From Salinarimonas sp046292825 (lineage in GTDB: Bacteria; Pseudomonadota; Alphaproteobacteria; Rhizobiales; Beijerinckiaceae), in NCBI RefSeq assembly GCF_046292825.1, contig NZ_JBKBQG010000001.1:304271-368270 (forward strand): 64,000 nt of DNA. Direction: 5' to 3'. The translations under genes and the position numbers were made by a program. The notes under the pieces were generated by a model. The model did not search any database and was not told the origin of the DNA. It worked only from the letters and a program-made list of their open reading frames with translations. How positions within the stretch are numbered: the stretch's first letter is position 1; every line of letters starts with the position of its first letter. Below, in pieces: positions 24,528 to 33,738 of this stretch.

Positions 24528-25277
24528 TCAGAGCACTCCCGCTTCGTTCTTGAGCTTGCCGACGAGATCGGCGACGGAGGCGACCTTGACGCCCGCCTGG
24601 CGCTTGGCCGGCTCGGCGGTCGAGACGACCTGGAGGCGCGGGGTGACGTCGATGCCGAGCGCGTCCGGGCTCGTCTCGTCGAGCGGCTTCTTCTTCGCCT
24701 TCATGATGTTGGGCAAGGACGCGTAGCGCGGCTCGTTGAGGCGCAGGTCCGTCGTCACGATGGCGGGCAGCTTCAAGGACACCGTCTGGAGGCCGCCGTC
24801 GACCTCCCGGGTGACGTCGACCGTGCCCTCGCCGGGCTCGACCTTGGAGGCGAAGGTGCCTTGCGCCCAGCCCATGAGCGCGGCGAGCATCTGGCCCGTC
24901 TGGTTGCAATCGTCGTCGATCGCCTGCTTGCCCATGATCACGAGCTGCGGGCTCTCGTTGCCGATCACCGCCTTGAGGATCTTGGCGACCGCGAGCGGCT
25001 CGACGATCCCGTCCGTCTTCACGAGGATGCCGCGATCCGCGCCCATGGCGAGCGCCGTGCGGATCGTCTCGCCGGCCTGGGCCGGGCCGATCGAGACCGC
25101 GACGATCTCGGTCGCGACGCCCTTCTCCTTGAGGCGGATCGCCTCCTCGACGGCGATCTCGTCGAACGGGTTCATCGACATCTTCACGTTGGCGAGGTCG
25201 ACGCCGGAGCCGTCGGGCTTCACCCGGATCTTCACGTTGTAGTCGACCACCCGTTTGACAGGCACGAGGATTTTCAT
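24528..25277 (-). CDS. etfB: Electron transfer flavoprotein, beta subunit
   Basis: It is the AMP-binding subunit of ETF and partner of EtfA. The 249-residue protein begins MKILVPVKRVVDYNVKIRVK and has NPFDEIAVEEAIRLKEKG. The beta-subunit signature VDGGLQTVSLKLPAIVTTDL then RLNEPRYASLPNIMKAKKKP is present, where acyl-CoA dehydrogenases dock on the recognition loop. It heads the etfB-etfA-dehydrogenase block. About 190 bp separate it from folD upstream, where its promoter should lie; no clear boxes were identified. Confidence 0.97.
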   Translation of the reverse strand: MKILVPVKRVVDYNVKIRVKPDGSGVDLANVKMSMNPFDEIAVEEAIRLKEKGVATEIVAVSIGPAQAGETIRTALAMGADRGILVKTDGIVEPLAVAKILKAVIGNESPQLVIMGKQAIDDDCNQTGQMLAALMGWAQGTFASKVEPGEGTVDVTREVDGGLQTVSLKLPAIVTTDLRLNEPRYASLPNIMKAKKKPLDETSPDALGIDVTPRLQVVSTAEPAKRQAGVKVASVADLVGKLKNEAGVL

Positions 25278-25471
25278 GAGTTGACCGTCCTTCTCCGCGC
25301 ATCCGGCGCCTCGCCGGGCAAGAACCGGCGTCGAGCGCGTCCGAACGCGCGCGTGAGCGAGCGGTGCGGACCGTACAGAGCGCCGTTCGACAGGTCAACG
25401 CGCGCAAAGGCCAAGCCGTTTGCCCATGCGACAAAAGAAAGCGGAGATTTCCCCCGCGCGCGGGCGCGCGT

Positions 25472-26347
25472 TCAGTTTCCTCTCCGCGCCTTCGCCGCCT
25501 GGAGCGTGTTCGCGAGGAGGCAGGCGATGGTCATCGGGCCCACGCCCCCCGGCACCGGCGTGATCGCGCCCGCGCGCGCACGCGCCTCCTCGAAGGCGAC
25601 GTCCCCGACGAGCCGGGTCTTGCCCTCGCCGGCCTCCGGGGCGGGCACGCGGTTGATGCCGACGTCGATCACGATCGCGCCCTCGCGGATCCAGTCCCCG
25701 CGCACGAGCTCGGGCCGCCCGACCGCCGCGACGAGGATGTCGGCGCGCCGGCACACCTCGGCGAGGTCGCGGGTGCGCGAATGGGCGATCGTCACCGTGC
25801 AGGAGCGCTGCAGGAGGAGCTGCGCCATCGGCTTGCCGACGATGTTGGAGCGCCCGACGACGACGGCCTCGAGCCCGGCGAGGTCGGTGCGCACCGATTC
25901 GACGAGCCGCATGGACCCTTGCGGCGTGCAGGGCACGAGCCCCGGCAGGCCGGTGGCGAGGCGCCCGGCATTGACCGGGTGGAAGCCGTCGACGTCCTTC
26001 TCCGGGTCGATCGCCTCGATCACGCGCTGGGCGTCGATCTGCGCGGGCAGGGGCAGCTGGACGAGGATGCCGTCGACCGCGTCGTCCGCGTTGAGGGTCG
26101 CGACGAGACGAAGCAGGTCGGCCTCGCTCGTATCCGCGGGCAGCCGATGCTCGATCGAGCGCATGCCGACGGCCTTGGTCTGCGCCGCCTTGTTGCGCAC
26201 GTAGACCTGGCTCGCGGCGTCCTCGCCGACGAGGACGACGGCGAGGCCGGGCACGATGCCGCGCCCCGAGAGGGCCTCGACCTCGGCAGCGAGCGTCTCG
26301 CGCAGGCTCTGCGCGATCGCCTTGCCGTCGATGATGCGCGCGGCCAT
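25472..26347 (-). CDS. folD: Bifunctional methylenetetrahydrofolate dehydrogenase/methenyltetrahydrofolate cyclohydrolase
   Basis: FolD interconverts 5,10-methylene-THF, methenyl-THF and 10-formyl-THF with NADP. The 291-residue protein shows VGEDAASQVYVRNKAAQTKA (Tyr and Lys of the active site), DGILVQLPLPAQID, IDPEKDVDGFHPVNAGRLA, PCTPQGSMRLVE, VVGRSNIVGKPMAQLLL and the C-terminal VPGGVGPMTIACLLANTL. ATG 26347 is the family start; the open frame continues to 26842 but runs through the YggT gene in another frame. The YggT gene lies 14 bp upstream on the same strand. Confidence 0.96.
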   Translation of the reverse strand: MAARIIDGKAIAQSLRETLAAEVEALSGRGIVPGLAVVLVGEDAASQVYVRNKAAQTKAVGMRSIEHRLPADTSEADLLRLVATLNADDAVDGILVQLPLPAQIDAQRVIEAIDPEKDVDGFHPVNAGRLATGLPGLVPCTPQGSMRLVESVRTDLAGLEAVVVGRSNIVGKPMAQLLLQRSCTVTIAHSRTRDLAEVCRRADILVAAVGRPELVRGDWIREGAIVIDVGINRVPAPEAGEGKTRLVGDVAFEEARARAGAITPVPGGVGPMTIACLLANTLQAAKARRGN

Positions 26348-26361
26348 GGCGAGCCTTTCCG

Positions 26362-26652
26362 TCAGAACGCGACCGGATAGATGTAATAGGCGATCACGCG
26401 CTGGATGAAGAAGATCACCAAGAGGAGGATGATCGGCGAAATGTCGATGCCGCCGAGATTCGGCATGATGCTGCGGATCGGTCGCAGCGCCGGCTCGGTG
26501 ACGCGGTGGAGGAAATCGTAGACCGCGCGCACGAAATCGTTGCGCATGTTGACGACGCCGAAGGCGACCAGCCACGAGATGATCGCCGAGGCGATGATGA
26601 TCCACGTGTAGAGCTGGAGGGCGACGATGATCACATCGAGGAGCGCACGCAT
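26362..26652 (-). CDS. YggT-family inner-membrane protein
   Basis: The 96-residue protein has two membrane segments (about 3-25 and 70-90) and the conserved YggT-repeat motif TEPALRPIRSIMPNLGGIDI followed by SPIILLLVIFFIQ. The family is linked in other bacteria to cell division and osmotic stress, but no activity is defined. ATG 26652 (MRALLDV) is chosen over 26694, which would add an Arg/Pro-rich stretch. It is the upstream partner of folD, 14 bp apart. Confidence 0.9.
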   Translation of the reverse strand: MRALLDVIIVALQLYTWIIIASAIISWLVAFGVVNMRNDFVRAVYDFLHRVTEPALRPIRSIMPNLGGIDISPIILLLVIFFIQRVIAYYIYPVAF

Positions 26653-26880
26653 GGGATACGGATCCGGGCAGGGACGGTGGCGGGTGCGCTTCACTTAAGC
26701 CCGATCGCCGCGCTCGACAACCGCATGGCGACGCTATCGCCGCAAAACCGCCGGGACGGCGCGTCGCGCGCGGCGGAAAAATCGCCGCGAGAAGCGCGTT
26801 GACAGAAGCTCGCGCGCCCTCTATCAACCGCGCACCCGACACGGACGGCCCCGCCGCTCCGTTCCATCGGCCGAAGGGCC

Positions 26881-26956
<76 letters not shown>

Positions 26957-27492
26957 TTTCCCACGCTTTCCTGACCGTCGCCGCGCAGGTCGAGCCGAGG
27001 CTCGGACCCCGCCGGCGGTCTGTCATCGCGTCCCCACCGACGACGCGATCGCGAATGCCCCAACCGGCGTGGGGTCGCGCGCGCGGCCCGACGGGCTTGT
27101 CTTGTCGCGCCGCATCGGCGACGCTCGCTTTGCGTGCGGCAGTGCCTCGTCCTCCCGCTTCGCGCTTTGCAAGAAACCGAACCGCGCGGGCTACGGGCCG
27201 CACGTGGTCTCTCGTCGCGCCTGAAACAAAGCGCCGCCCAAAATAAGATCTTCTGCACAATTTCGGTGCCTCGTTCTTCGGCATGCCGGTTTTCGTGCGC
27301 ATTTGCCCGAAGGGATTACGCGGCAGGTCCATCGGCGAACCGGCCGCAAATCGTTCCCGCGGGGCTTGACCACGCCAGACGCGATCGCCGTTACTGAGGG
27401 TGACGCCAAGAACACGAGCCGTTCTCGAAGGGGCCGCACGGCGCCCTCGCCACCCGCAGCAACGGCCGAATGCAGGTCCGGAGACGCCCATC
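26957..27492. other. 536-bp intergenic region after tRNA-Ala, no gene recognised
   Basis: Both strands contain only open frames that look like GC-bias shadows, without convincing starts. No copy of the intergenic repeats and no duplicated tRNA end (attachment-site scar) was seen. The part from about 27235 to 27420 is less GC-rich and ends near the amidohydrolase start, so it probably contains that operon's promoter. Confidence 0.55.
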
Positions 27493-29127
27493 ATGAATTC
27501 GCCCGTTGCAGCAGACCTCGTCCTCGTGAACGGCCGCGTCTGGCGCGGCCTCGGCCTCGGCATCGCGGAGGCGATCGCCTTCTTCGGCGGCCGGGTCCTC
27601 GCGACGGGGACCTCGCGCGAGATCGGGACCCTGGTGGGCCCGAAGACGCGCGTCGTCGATCTCGCCGGGCGGCTCGCGACGCCGGGGCTGAACGACGCCC
27701 ACATGCATCTGATTCCCTATGGCACGGCCATGTCCGAGGTCGATCTGCGCCCGCGCGCGGCCCCCACCCTCGCGGCCCTGAAGGAGGCGGTGCGCGCCCG
27801 CGCGGCGGCGACGCCGAAGGGGGAGTGGGTCGTCGGGCGCGGCTGGGACCAGTTCAAGCTCGACACGGGAATCTACCCGACCCGCGAGGACCTCGACGCC
27901 GTCGCGCCCGATCACCCGGTCTATATCGTGCGCACCTGCGGCCATCTCTCGGTATGCAATTCGCTCGCGCTCCAGCGCGCGGGCATCGACGAGACCACCC
28001 CCTCGCCGCCCGGCGGCCTGATCGAGCGGCGGGACGGCAAGCTCACCGGCATGCTCGCCGAGAACGGCCGCGACGCGGTGCTGGCGGCGATGCCGCGGGC
28101 GAGCGTGGACGAGCTCGTCGGATCGATCGAGCGCGGCGGGCGCAGCCTCCTGTCCCACGGCATCACCTCCTGCATGGAGGCGGCGGTCGGCATCCGCGAC
28201 GGCTGGCTCGAAATGCTCGCCTATCAGAAGGCGCATCGCGAGAACCGGCTGCCGGTGCGCGTCTACGCGACTCTGATGGGCGACAAGGGGCGCTCCGTGC
28301 TGCCGCAAGCCATGGAAGCGGGGATGATCACGGGGGGCGGCGACGAGCGCTTCCGCATCGGCCCCGTCAAGATCTTCACCGACGGCAGCGCGGGCGGGCG
28401 CACGGCCGCGATGACGAAACCGTATCTCGGCGAGGGCGAGGAATACGGCATCCTCTGCCTCGAGGCGGAGGAACTGAACGCCATGGTGCTCGCCGCCCAT
28501 CGCGCGGGCTACCAAATGGCGGTCCACGCGATCGGCGACGCCGCGATCGATCAGGTGCTCGACGCCTACGAGGCGGCGCTGGCCGACACGCCCGACCCCG
28601 ATCGCCGGCACCGCATCGAGCATTGCGGCTGGCTGCGGCCCGACCAGATGGAACGGCTCGTCGCGAACCACATCCTGCCCGCGCCCCAGCCCGCCTTCAT
28701 CTATTGGTTCGGCGATCTATACCGCACGGTGCTCGACGACGCCCGCGTCTTCGCCTCCCATCCGATGGGCACCTGGATCGAGCGCGGGCTCCACCCCTCC
28801 GCCTCGACCGATTGCCCCGTCGTCGAGATCGACCCCTTCGCCAATCTCTACACGATGGTGACGCGCAAGACCGAGCGCGGGACGGTGATCGGCGCCGAGC
28901 ACGTCCTGTCGATCGAGGAGGCGCTGCACGCCTATACCTATGCCTCCGCCTATGCCGCCCACGAGGAGACGATCAAAGGTCGCCTCCTGCCCGGCCAGCT
29001 CGGCGACGTCGCCGTGTTCGACCGCGACCTCCTCGCGATCGCGCCCGAGGAGATCCTCGAGACGCGCTGCGATCTGACGGTGCTCGGCGGCGCTCTGGTC
29101 TACGAGCGGGAGGGCGCGGCCGCATGA
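27493..29127 (+). CDS. Amidohydrolase, YtcJ-like (Amidohydro_3) family
   Basis: A 544-residue metal-dependent hydrolase with TIM-barrel fold; the substrate is not assignable from sequence. Metal-site signatures are visible: DAHMH (H70, H72), a Lys-containing VKIFTDGSAGG (K293, possible carboxylated lysine position), HAIGDAA (H345), HRIEHCGW (H373/H377) and STDCP (D440). N- and C-terminal beta segments (LVLVNGRVWRG; GQLGDVAVFDRD) form the usual composite domain. No signal peptide is seen. It overlaps the first ABC permease by 4 bp, so it is the first gene of the importer operon and probably acts on an amide, N-acyl or peptide-like solute that the transporter brings in. Confidence 0.88.
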   Translation: MNSPVAADLVLVNGRVWRGLGLGIAEAIAFFGGRVLATGTSREIGTLVGPKTRVVDLAGRLATPGLNDAHMHLIPYGTAMSEVDLRPRAAPTLAALKEAVRARAAATPKGEWVVGRGWDQFKLDTGIYPTREDLDAVAPDHPVYIVRTCGHLSVCNSLALQRAGIDETTPSPPGGLIERRDGKLTGMLAENGRDAVLAAMPRASVDELVGSIERGGRSLLSHGITSCMEAAVGIRDGWLEMLAYQKAHRENRLPVRVYATLMGDKGRSVLPQAMEAGMITGGGDERFRIGPVKIFTDGSAGGRTAAMTKPYLGEGEEYGILCLEAEELNAMVLAAHRAGYQMAVHAIGDAAIDQVLDAYEAALADTPDPDRRHRIEHCGWLRPDQMERLVANHILPAPQPAFIYWFGDLYRTVLDDARVFASHPMGTWIERGLHPSASTDCPVVEIDPFANLYTMVTRKTERGTVIGAEHVLSIEEALHAYTYASAYAAHEETIKGRLLPGQLGDVAVFDRDLLAIAPEEILETRCDLTVLGGALVYEREGAAA

Positions 29128-30065
29128 TCTCGCAAGTCGTCAACCGGCTCCTGTTGTCGATCCCGGTTCTGTTCGGCGTCCTCCTGTTCGGCTTCCTGCT
29201 CCTCGTGATGGTGCCGGGCGATCCGGCGATCGTGCTCGCCGGGCCGATGGCGCCGCCGGAGGTGGTGGCGCGGATCAGGGCCGAGATGGGGCTCGACGAG
29301 CCGGTGATCGTGCAGTTCCTCGCCTATCTCGGGCGCGTGCTCTCCGGCGATCTCGGCCGCTCGCTGATCTCGAACCGCGCGGTCTCGGCCGAGCTCCTCG
29401 CGGCGATCGGGCCGACGGCCGAGCTCATGGTGGCGTGTCTGGTCTGGTCCATCCCGATCGGGATCGCGCTGGGGACGCTCGCGGCGGTCCGCCGCGGGTC
29501 GATCCTCGACCGCGCGGTGATGGCCTTCTCGGTCGCCGGCGTGTCGCTGCCGATCTTCTTCATCTGCCTCGTCCTGATCCACTTCCTCGGCGTGCAATGG
29601 CAGGTCTTCCCGTTCATCGGGCGCGGCGGGCCGCTGTGGACGAGCGAGGGATTGCGCCACATCGCCCTGCCGGCGCTCTCGCTCGGCCTCATCTTCATCG
29701 GCCCCGTCGCGCGCATGACGCGCTCGGCCGTGCTCGAGGTGCTGCGCCTCGATCACGTGCGCACGGCGCGCGCCAAGGGGCTGTCGGAGAGCGCCGTGAT
29801 CCTGCGTCACGGCCTGCGCAACGCGCTCATCCCGGTCGTGACGCTCGTCGGGCTGCAGGCCGGCTATCTCCTCGGCGGCGCCGTGGTGACCGAGACGATT
29901 TTCTCCTGGCCGGGCATCGGCAGGCTCGCGGTGGGCGCCATCCTGTCGAGCGACTTCCCGCTCGCGCAGGGCACCATCATGGTGCTCGCGCTCGCCTTCA
30001 TCGTCATCAACATGATCGTGGACATCCTCTACGCGCTCCTCGATCCGCGGGTGCAGAACCGATGA
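29124..30065 (+). CDS. Peptide/nickel-type ABC transporter permease (DppB-like)
   Basis: The 313-residue inner-membrane protein has about six helices. It begins with the BPD_transp_1 N-terminal segment (NRLLLSIPVLFGVLLFGFLL, VPGDPA). The cytoplasmic EAA loop appears as VRTARAKGLSESAVILRHGL then RNALIPVVTLVGLQ, and GGAVVTETIFSWPGIGRL is typical of DppB/OppB. It overlaps the amidohydrolase and the second permease by 4 bp each (ATGA junctions), so the three are translationally coupled. Confidence 0.93.
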   Translation: MISQVVNRLLLSIPVLFGVLLFGFLLLVMVPGDPAIVLAGPMAPPEVVARIRAEMGLDEPVIVQFLAYLGRVLSGDLGRSLISNRAVSAELLAAIGPTAELMVACLVWSIPIGIALGTLAAVRRGSILDRAVMAFSVAGVSLPIFFICLVLIHFLGVQWQVFPFIGRGGPLWTSEGLRHIALPALSLGLIFIGPVARMTRSAVLEVLRLDHVRTARAKGLSESAVILRHGLRNALIPVVTLVGLQAGYLLGGAVVTETIFSWPGIGRLAVGAILSSDFPLAQGTIMVLALAFIVINMIVDILYALLDPRVQNR

Positions 30066-30997
30066 GCGCGACGACCTCCCGCCCCCCCGAGCCCGCCGCC
30101 GCGGCGCCCGCCGCGACCGCCGCTCCCGTCCCCGCCCGTCCGAGCGCGCCGCCGCGCACCGCCTGGTGGCGGCGCCTCCTGAGCGACCGCGCGGCGCTCC
30201 TCGCGCTCGTCGTCCTCGTCGCGATCGCCGGCGGCGCGCTGCTCGCGCCCTGGATCGCGCCCTACGACCCGGCCCGCTCCTCGCGCGCGGTGATGACGCC
30301 GCCGGTCTGGGCGGAGCGGGGCACGTGGGCGCATCTGCTCGGCACCGACGGCCAGGGTCGCGACATCTTCAGCCGCCTCCTCCACGGCGCGCGGCTCACG
30401 CTCTTGATCGGCCTCGTGAGCGTGGGCATCGGCGGGTTCGTCGGCTCGCTGATCGGGCTCCTGTCCGCCTTCTACCGGCGCATCGACCCCTTCGTGATGC
30501 GCGTCGTCGACATGCTGCTCTCGTTCCCGGCGATCCTGCTCGGCCTCGCGATGGTGGCGGTGTTCGGCCCGGGCGTCGTGCCGGTGATCGTCGCGCTCGC
30601 CATCGCGACCGTCCCCGATTGCGCGCGCATCGCGCGCTCGATCGGCGTGTCGGTGATGGAGCAGGAATTCATGGAGGCCGGGCGGGCGGTCGGGCTGTCG
30701 GACTTCGCGCTCTTCCGCCGCTACCTCCTGCGCAACTGCATCTCCTCGATCATGATCTTCATCAGCCTGCGCTTCGGCCAGGTGATCCTGATCGGCGCCG
30801 CCTTGAGCTTCCTCGGGCTCGGCGCCCGCCCGCCCGCGGCGGAACTCGGGATGATGGCCGCGCAGGGACGCGACTTCCTCCTGTTCGCGCCGCACATCGC
30901 GGTGATCCCGTCCGCCGCGATCTTCGTCATCGTGCTCGCCGCCAACATCCTCGGCGATGCGCTCCGAGACGTCCTCGATCCGCGCCTGCGGTCCTGA
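30062..30997 (+). CDS. Peptide/nickel-type ABC transporter permease (DppC-like)
   Basis: The 311-residue protein has an Ala/Pro-rich cytoplasmic N-terminus of ~35 residues before the first membrane helix (ALLALVVLVAIAGGALLAPW). It carries the DppC landmarks HLLGTDGQGRDIFSRLLHGA, an EAA loop (FMEAGRAVGLSDFALFRRYL, then RNC), and LGLGARPPAAELGMM. It forms the heterodimeric channel with the preceding permease. The binding-protein gene follows after 46 bp. Confidence 0.93.
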   Translation: MSATTSRPPEPAAAAPAATAAPVPARPSAPPRTAWWRRLLSDRAALLALVVLVAIAGGALLAPWIAPYDPARSSRAVMTPPVWAERGTWAHLLGTDGQGRDIFSRLLHGARLTLLIGLVSVGIGGFVGSLIGLLSAFYRRIDPFVMRVVDMLLSFPAILLGLAMVAVFGPGVVPVIVALAIATVPDCARIARSIGVSVMEQEFMEAGRAVGLSDFALFRRYLLRNCISSIMIFISLRFGQVILIGAALSFLGLGARPPAAELGMMAAQGRDFLLFAPHIAVIPSAAIFVIVLAANILGDALRDVLDPRLRS

Positions 30998-31043
30998 GGC
31001 GAAAACGAGAAACGAAAACCAGAGGGAAAGAAGGAGTGTTCAC

Positions 31044-32627
31044 ATGACCGGAGGATCGAAGCGAGCCATGCTCGCGGGTTGCGCCCTGATCGCGTTCGGC
31101 GGCATCGCCGCCGCCAACGAGATCACGGTGGTGCGCGAGGTCGACAGCAACAATTTCGATCCGCACAAGTCGACGGCGCGCGCCGCGGCGGAAGTGCTGT
31201 TCATGATCGGCGACACGCTCGTCACGCTCGAGCCCGACATGCAGACGATCGCGCCGGGCCTCGCCGAGCGTTGGGAGGTTTCCGACGACGGCCTCGCCTA
31301 CACCTTCCACCTGAAGGAGGGCGTGCAGTTCTGCGACGGCAAGGCGATGACCGCCGACGACGTCGTCTACAGCCTGAACCGCTGGATCGACCCCGCCACG
31401 AACTCGCCCGTCGCCTGGCGCGCGGGCGACGTCGCCGAGATCCGCGCGATCGACGAGCGCACGGTCGAATACCGGCTCGAGGAGCCCTTCTCCGAACTCC
31501 TCTACCAGCTCACCCAGAGCTTCGCGACGATCATCGACGAGGCGAACGTCGAGGCGCTCGGCGCCGATTTCGGGATCAACGGCTTCAACGGCACGGGCCC
31601 GTTCTGCTGGGTCGAGTGGACCCCGCGCGACCGCATGATCATCGAGCGCCACGAGGCCTATTCCTGGGGCCCGCCCTTCTACGAGAACCAGGGTCCGGCC
31701 CATCTCGAGCGGGTCACCTGGCAGATCGTGCCCGAGGAGAGCACCCGCACGGTGGCGATCCTCACCGGCCAGAGCGAGATCACGCAATACGTGCCCTACA
31801 TCGCGCTCTCGCAGCTGCGCGCCGCGCCGAACGTCGAGGTGACCCAGTCCGACCTCGCGTTCTGGACCTATTTCATGGGCTTCAAGATCGACAAGGACAC
31901 CGTCGCCGACCCGGCCGTGCGCCGCGCGATCAATCTCGCGGTCGATCAGGAGGCGATGGCGGAGGATCTGTTCTTCGGCGAAGTGGAGCCCGCCTTCGGC
32001 TACATCTCGCAGGCCGCGCTCGACTGGAACCCGGACATCGACGAGAGGCTCCTGCGCTTCGATCCCGACGAGGCGAACCGCATCCTCGACGAGGCCGGCT
32101 GGGAGCGCGGTCCGGACGGCATCCGCCAGAAGGACGGCGTCGTGCTGCGTCCCGTCACCTACGTCTTCGCCGGCTCGACCTGGGCGCGCATCTCCGAATC
32201 GGTCCAGGCCTATCTGCGCGAGATCGGCGTCGACATGGACATCCAGGCCTTCGACGCCACCGTCGCCTGGGGTCGGCTCGCGACGCAGGAATTCGACATG
32301 TTCGGGATGAGCTTCCCCTACATCTCGGCCGGCGACGCGCTCAACCTCTATTTCCGCTCGGAGAACGTGCCCACCCCCAACCGGATGAACTGGCAGGACG
32401 AGGAGACCGATCGCCTCCTGCAGACCGGCAAGACCGCCACCGACGACGAGACCCGCTCGGACGCCTACGGCGAGGTGCTGCGCATCGTCCACGACGCCGC
32501 CGTGTGGCTGCCGCTGTATCACGAGCCGATGACGATCGTGCATTCCGCGCGCATGGCGCCGGTCGTCCCGCACAACATCTACGGCTCGGGCCTCTACAAG
32601 GGCCTGGACCTGCGGTTCCTGAACTGA
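31044..32627 (+). CDS. ABC transporter periplasmic substrate-binding protein, family 5
   Basis: The 527-residue protein has a signal peptide of about 24 residues (KRAMLAGCALIAFGGIAAAN); the cysteine in it is not in a convincing lipobox. The SBP_bac_5 fold is supported by LAERWEVSDDGLAYTFHLKE, GVQFCDGKAMTADDVVYSLN, FNGTGPFCWVEWTPRDRM and AVRRAINLAVDQEAMAEDL. Such proteins bind peptides, opines, glycosides or nickel; specificity cannot be read here. ATG 31044 has an AAGGAG ribosome-binding site. The gene sits between the permeases and ATPases, and a hairpin follows its stop. Confidence 0.93.
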   Translation: MTGGSKRAMLAGCALIAFGGIAAANEITVVREVDSNNFDPHKSTARAAAEVLFMIGDTLVTLEPDMQTIAPGLAERWEVSDDGLAYTFHLKEGVQFCDGKAMTADDVVYSLNRWIDPATNSPVAWRAGDVAEIRAIDERTVEYRLEEPFSELLYQLTQSFATIIDEANVEALGADFGINGFNGTGPFCWVEWTPRDRMIIERHEAYSWGPPFYENQGPAHLERVTWQIVPEESTRTVAILTGQSEITQYVPYIALSQLRAAPNVEVTQSDLAFWTYFMGFKIDKDTVADPAVRRAINLAVDQEAMAEDLFFGEVEPAFGYISQAALDWNPDIDERLLRFDPDEANRILDEAGWERGPDGIRQKDGVVLRPVTYVFAGSTWARISESVQAYLREIGVDMDIQAFDATVAWGRLATQEFDMFGMSFPYISAGDALNLYFRSENVPTPNRMNWQDEETDRLLQTGKTATDDETRSDAYGEVLRIVHDAAVWLPLYHEPMTIVHSARMAPVVPHNIYGSGLYKGLDLRFLN

Positions 32628-32643
32628 CGACGTCACGAACCGG

Positions 32644-32674
32644 GGGGGAAGGCGCGTGCGACGTGCCTTTCCCC
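32644..32674 (+). promoter_or_regulatory. Hairpin between binding protein and ATPase genes
   Basis: GGGGAAGGC (about 32645-32653) and GCCTTTCCCC (32665-32674) form a stem with one bulge around a CG-rich loop. No T-tract follows. Such stems after a binding-protein gene commonly protect the upstream message and lower expression of downstream ATPases. Confidence 0.5.
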
Positions 32675-32718
32675 TGCTCTTCGGAATGGCGGACGGCTCG
32701 GGACGAGCGGAGGAAGCG

Positions 32719-33738
32719 ATGAACGCGATGAGCCCGGTCGCACCGGCGACGCAGACCGAGACCCTGCTTTCGGTGGAGGACCTCGCCGTGCATTTCAGGG
32801 CCGGAGGGCAGCTCTACCGCGCGGTCGACGGGGTGAGCTTTTCGGTTCGCCGCGGCAAGACGCTGGGCGTCGTCGGCGAATCGGGCTGCGGCAAGAGCGT
32901 GACCTCGCTCGCGATCATGCGTCTCGTGGCGCAGCCGCCGGGGATCTATGCGGGCGGCCGCATCCTGTTCGACGGGCGCGATCTCCTCACGCTCTCCGAG
33001 CGCGAGATGCGCAGCCTGCGCGGCGGGCGCATCGGGATGATCTTCCAGGAGCCGATGACGTCCCTGAACCCGGTCTATACCTGCGGCGAGCAGATCGTGG
33101 AGAGCCTCAGGGTCCATTCGGATCTCTCCGCGAAGGCGGCCCGCGAGCGGGCGGTCGCGTTGCTCGATCTCGTGCGCCTGCCCTCGCCCGGAAAGCGCAT
33201 CGACGACTATCCCCACCAGCTCTCCGGCGGGCAGCGCCAGCGCGTGATGATCGCGCTCGCGCTCGCGAACGACCCCGATCTCCTCATCGCCGACGAGCCG
33301 ACGACCGCGCTCGACGTCACCATCCAGGCGCAGATCCTCGACCTGATGGCGGATCTGCGCGAGCGCACGGGGGCGGCGACCGTGCTGATCACGCACGATC
33401 TCGGCGTCGTGGCCGAGAGCTGCGACGACGTCGTCGTCATGTATGCCGGCCGCATCGTCGAGCGTGCGCCGACCGCGGCGCTCTTCGCCGATCCGCAGCA
33501 CCCCTACACGATCGGCCTGATGGCGGCGGTGCCGCGCATCGACGTGCAGGCCGATCGGCTCGCCACGATCGAGGGCTCGGTGCCGCCTCCCTGGGAGAGG
33601 ATCGTCGGCTGCCGCTTCGCGGGGCGCTGTCCGCTCGCGACCGAGACGTGCCGCGCCGAGCCGCCGCCGCTGCGCGAGATCGCGCCGGGCCATGCGGTCG
33701 CCTGTCATTATGCGCCGATTGAGGGAGGTGCCGCATGA
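32719..33738 (+). CDS. Peptide-type ABC transporter ATP-binding protein (DppD-like)
   Basis: The 339-residue ATPase has Walker A GESGCGKS, Q-loop FQEPMTSLNPV, signature LSGGQRQRVMIALAL, Walker B LLIADEPTTALD and switch THDLG. It ends with the oligopeptide-type C-terminal domain (CRFAGRCPLATETCRAEPPP), whose cysteines can hold an iron-sulfur cluster in some relatives. ATG 32719 is preferred over 32656, which lies in the hairpin region. The stop overlaps the start of the next ATPase by 4 bp. Confidence 0.93.
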   Translation: MNAMSPVAPATQTETLLSVEDLAVHFRAGGQLYRAVDGVSFSVRRGKTLGVVGESGCGKSVTSLAIMRLVAQPPGIYAGGRILFDGRDLLTLSEREMRSLRGGRIGMIFQEPMTSLNPVYTCGEQIVESLRVHSDLSAKAARERAVALLDLVRLPSPGKRIDDYPHQLSGGQRQRVMIALALANDPDLLIADEPTTALDVTIQAQILDLMADLRERTGAATVLITHDLGVVAESCDDVVVMYAGRIVERAPTAALFADPQHPYTIGLMAAVPRIDVQADRLATIEGSVPPPWERIVGCRFAGRCPLATETCRAEPPPLREIAPGHAVACHYAPIEGGAA

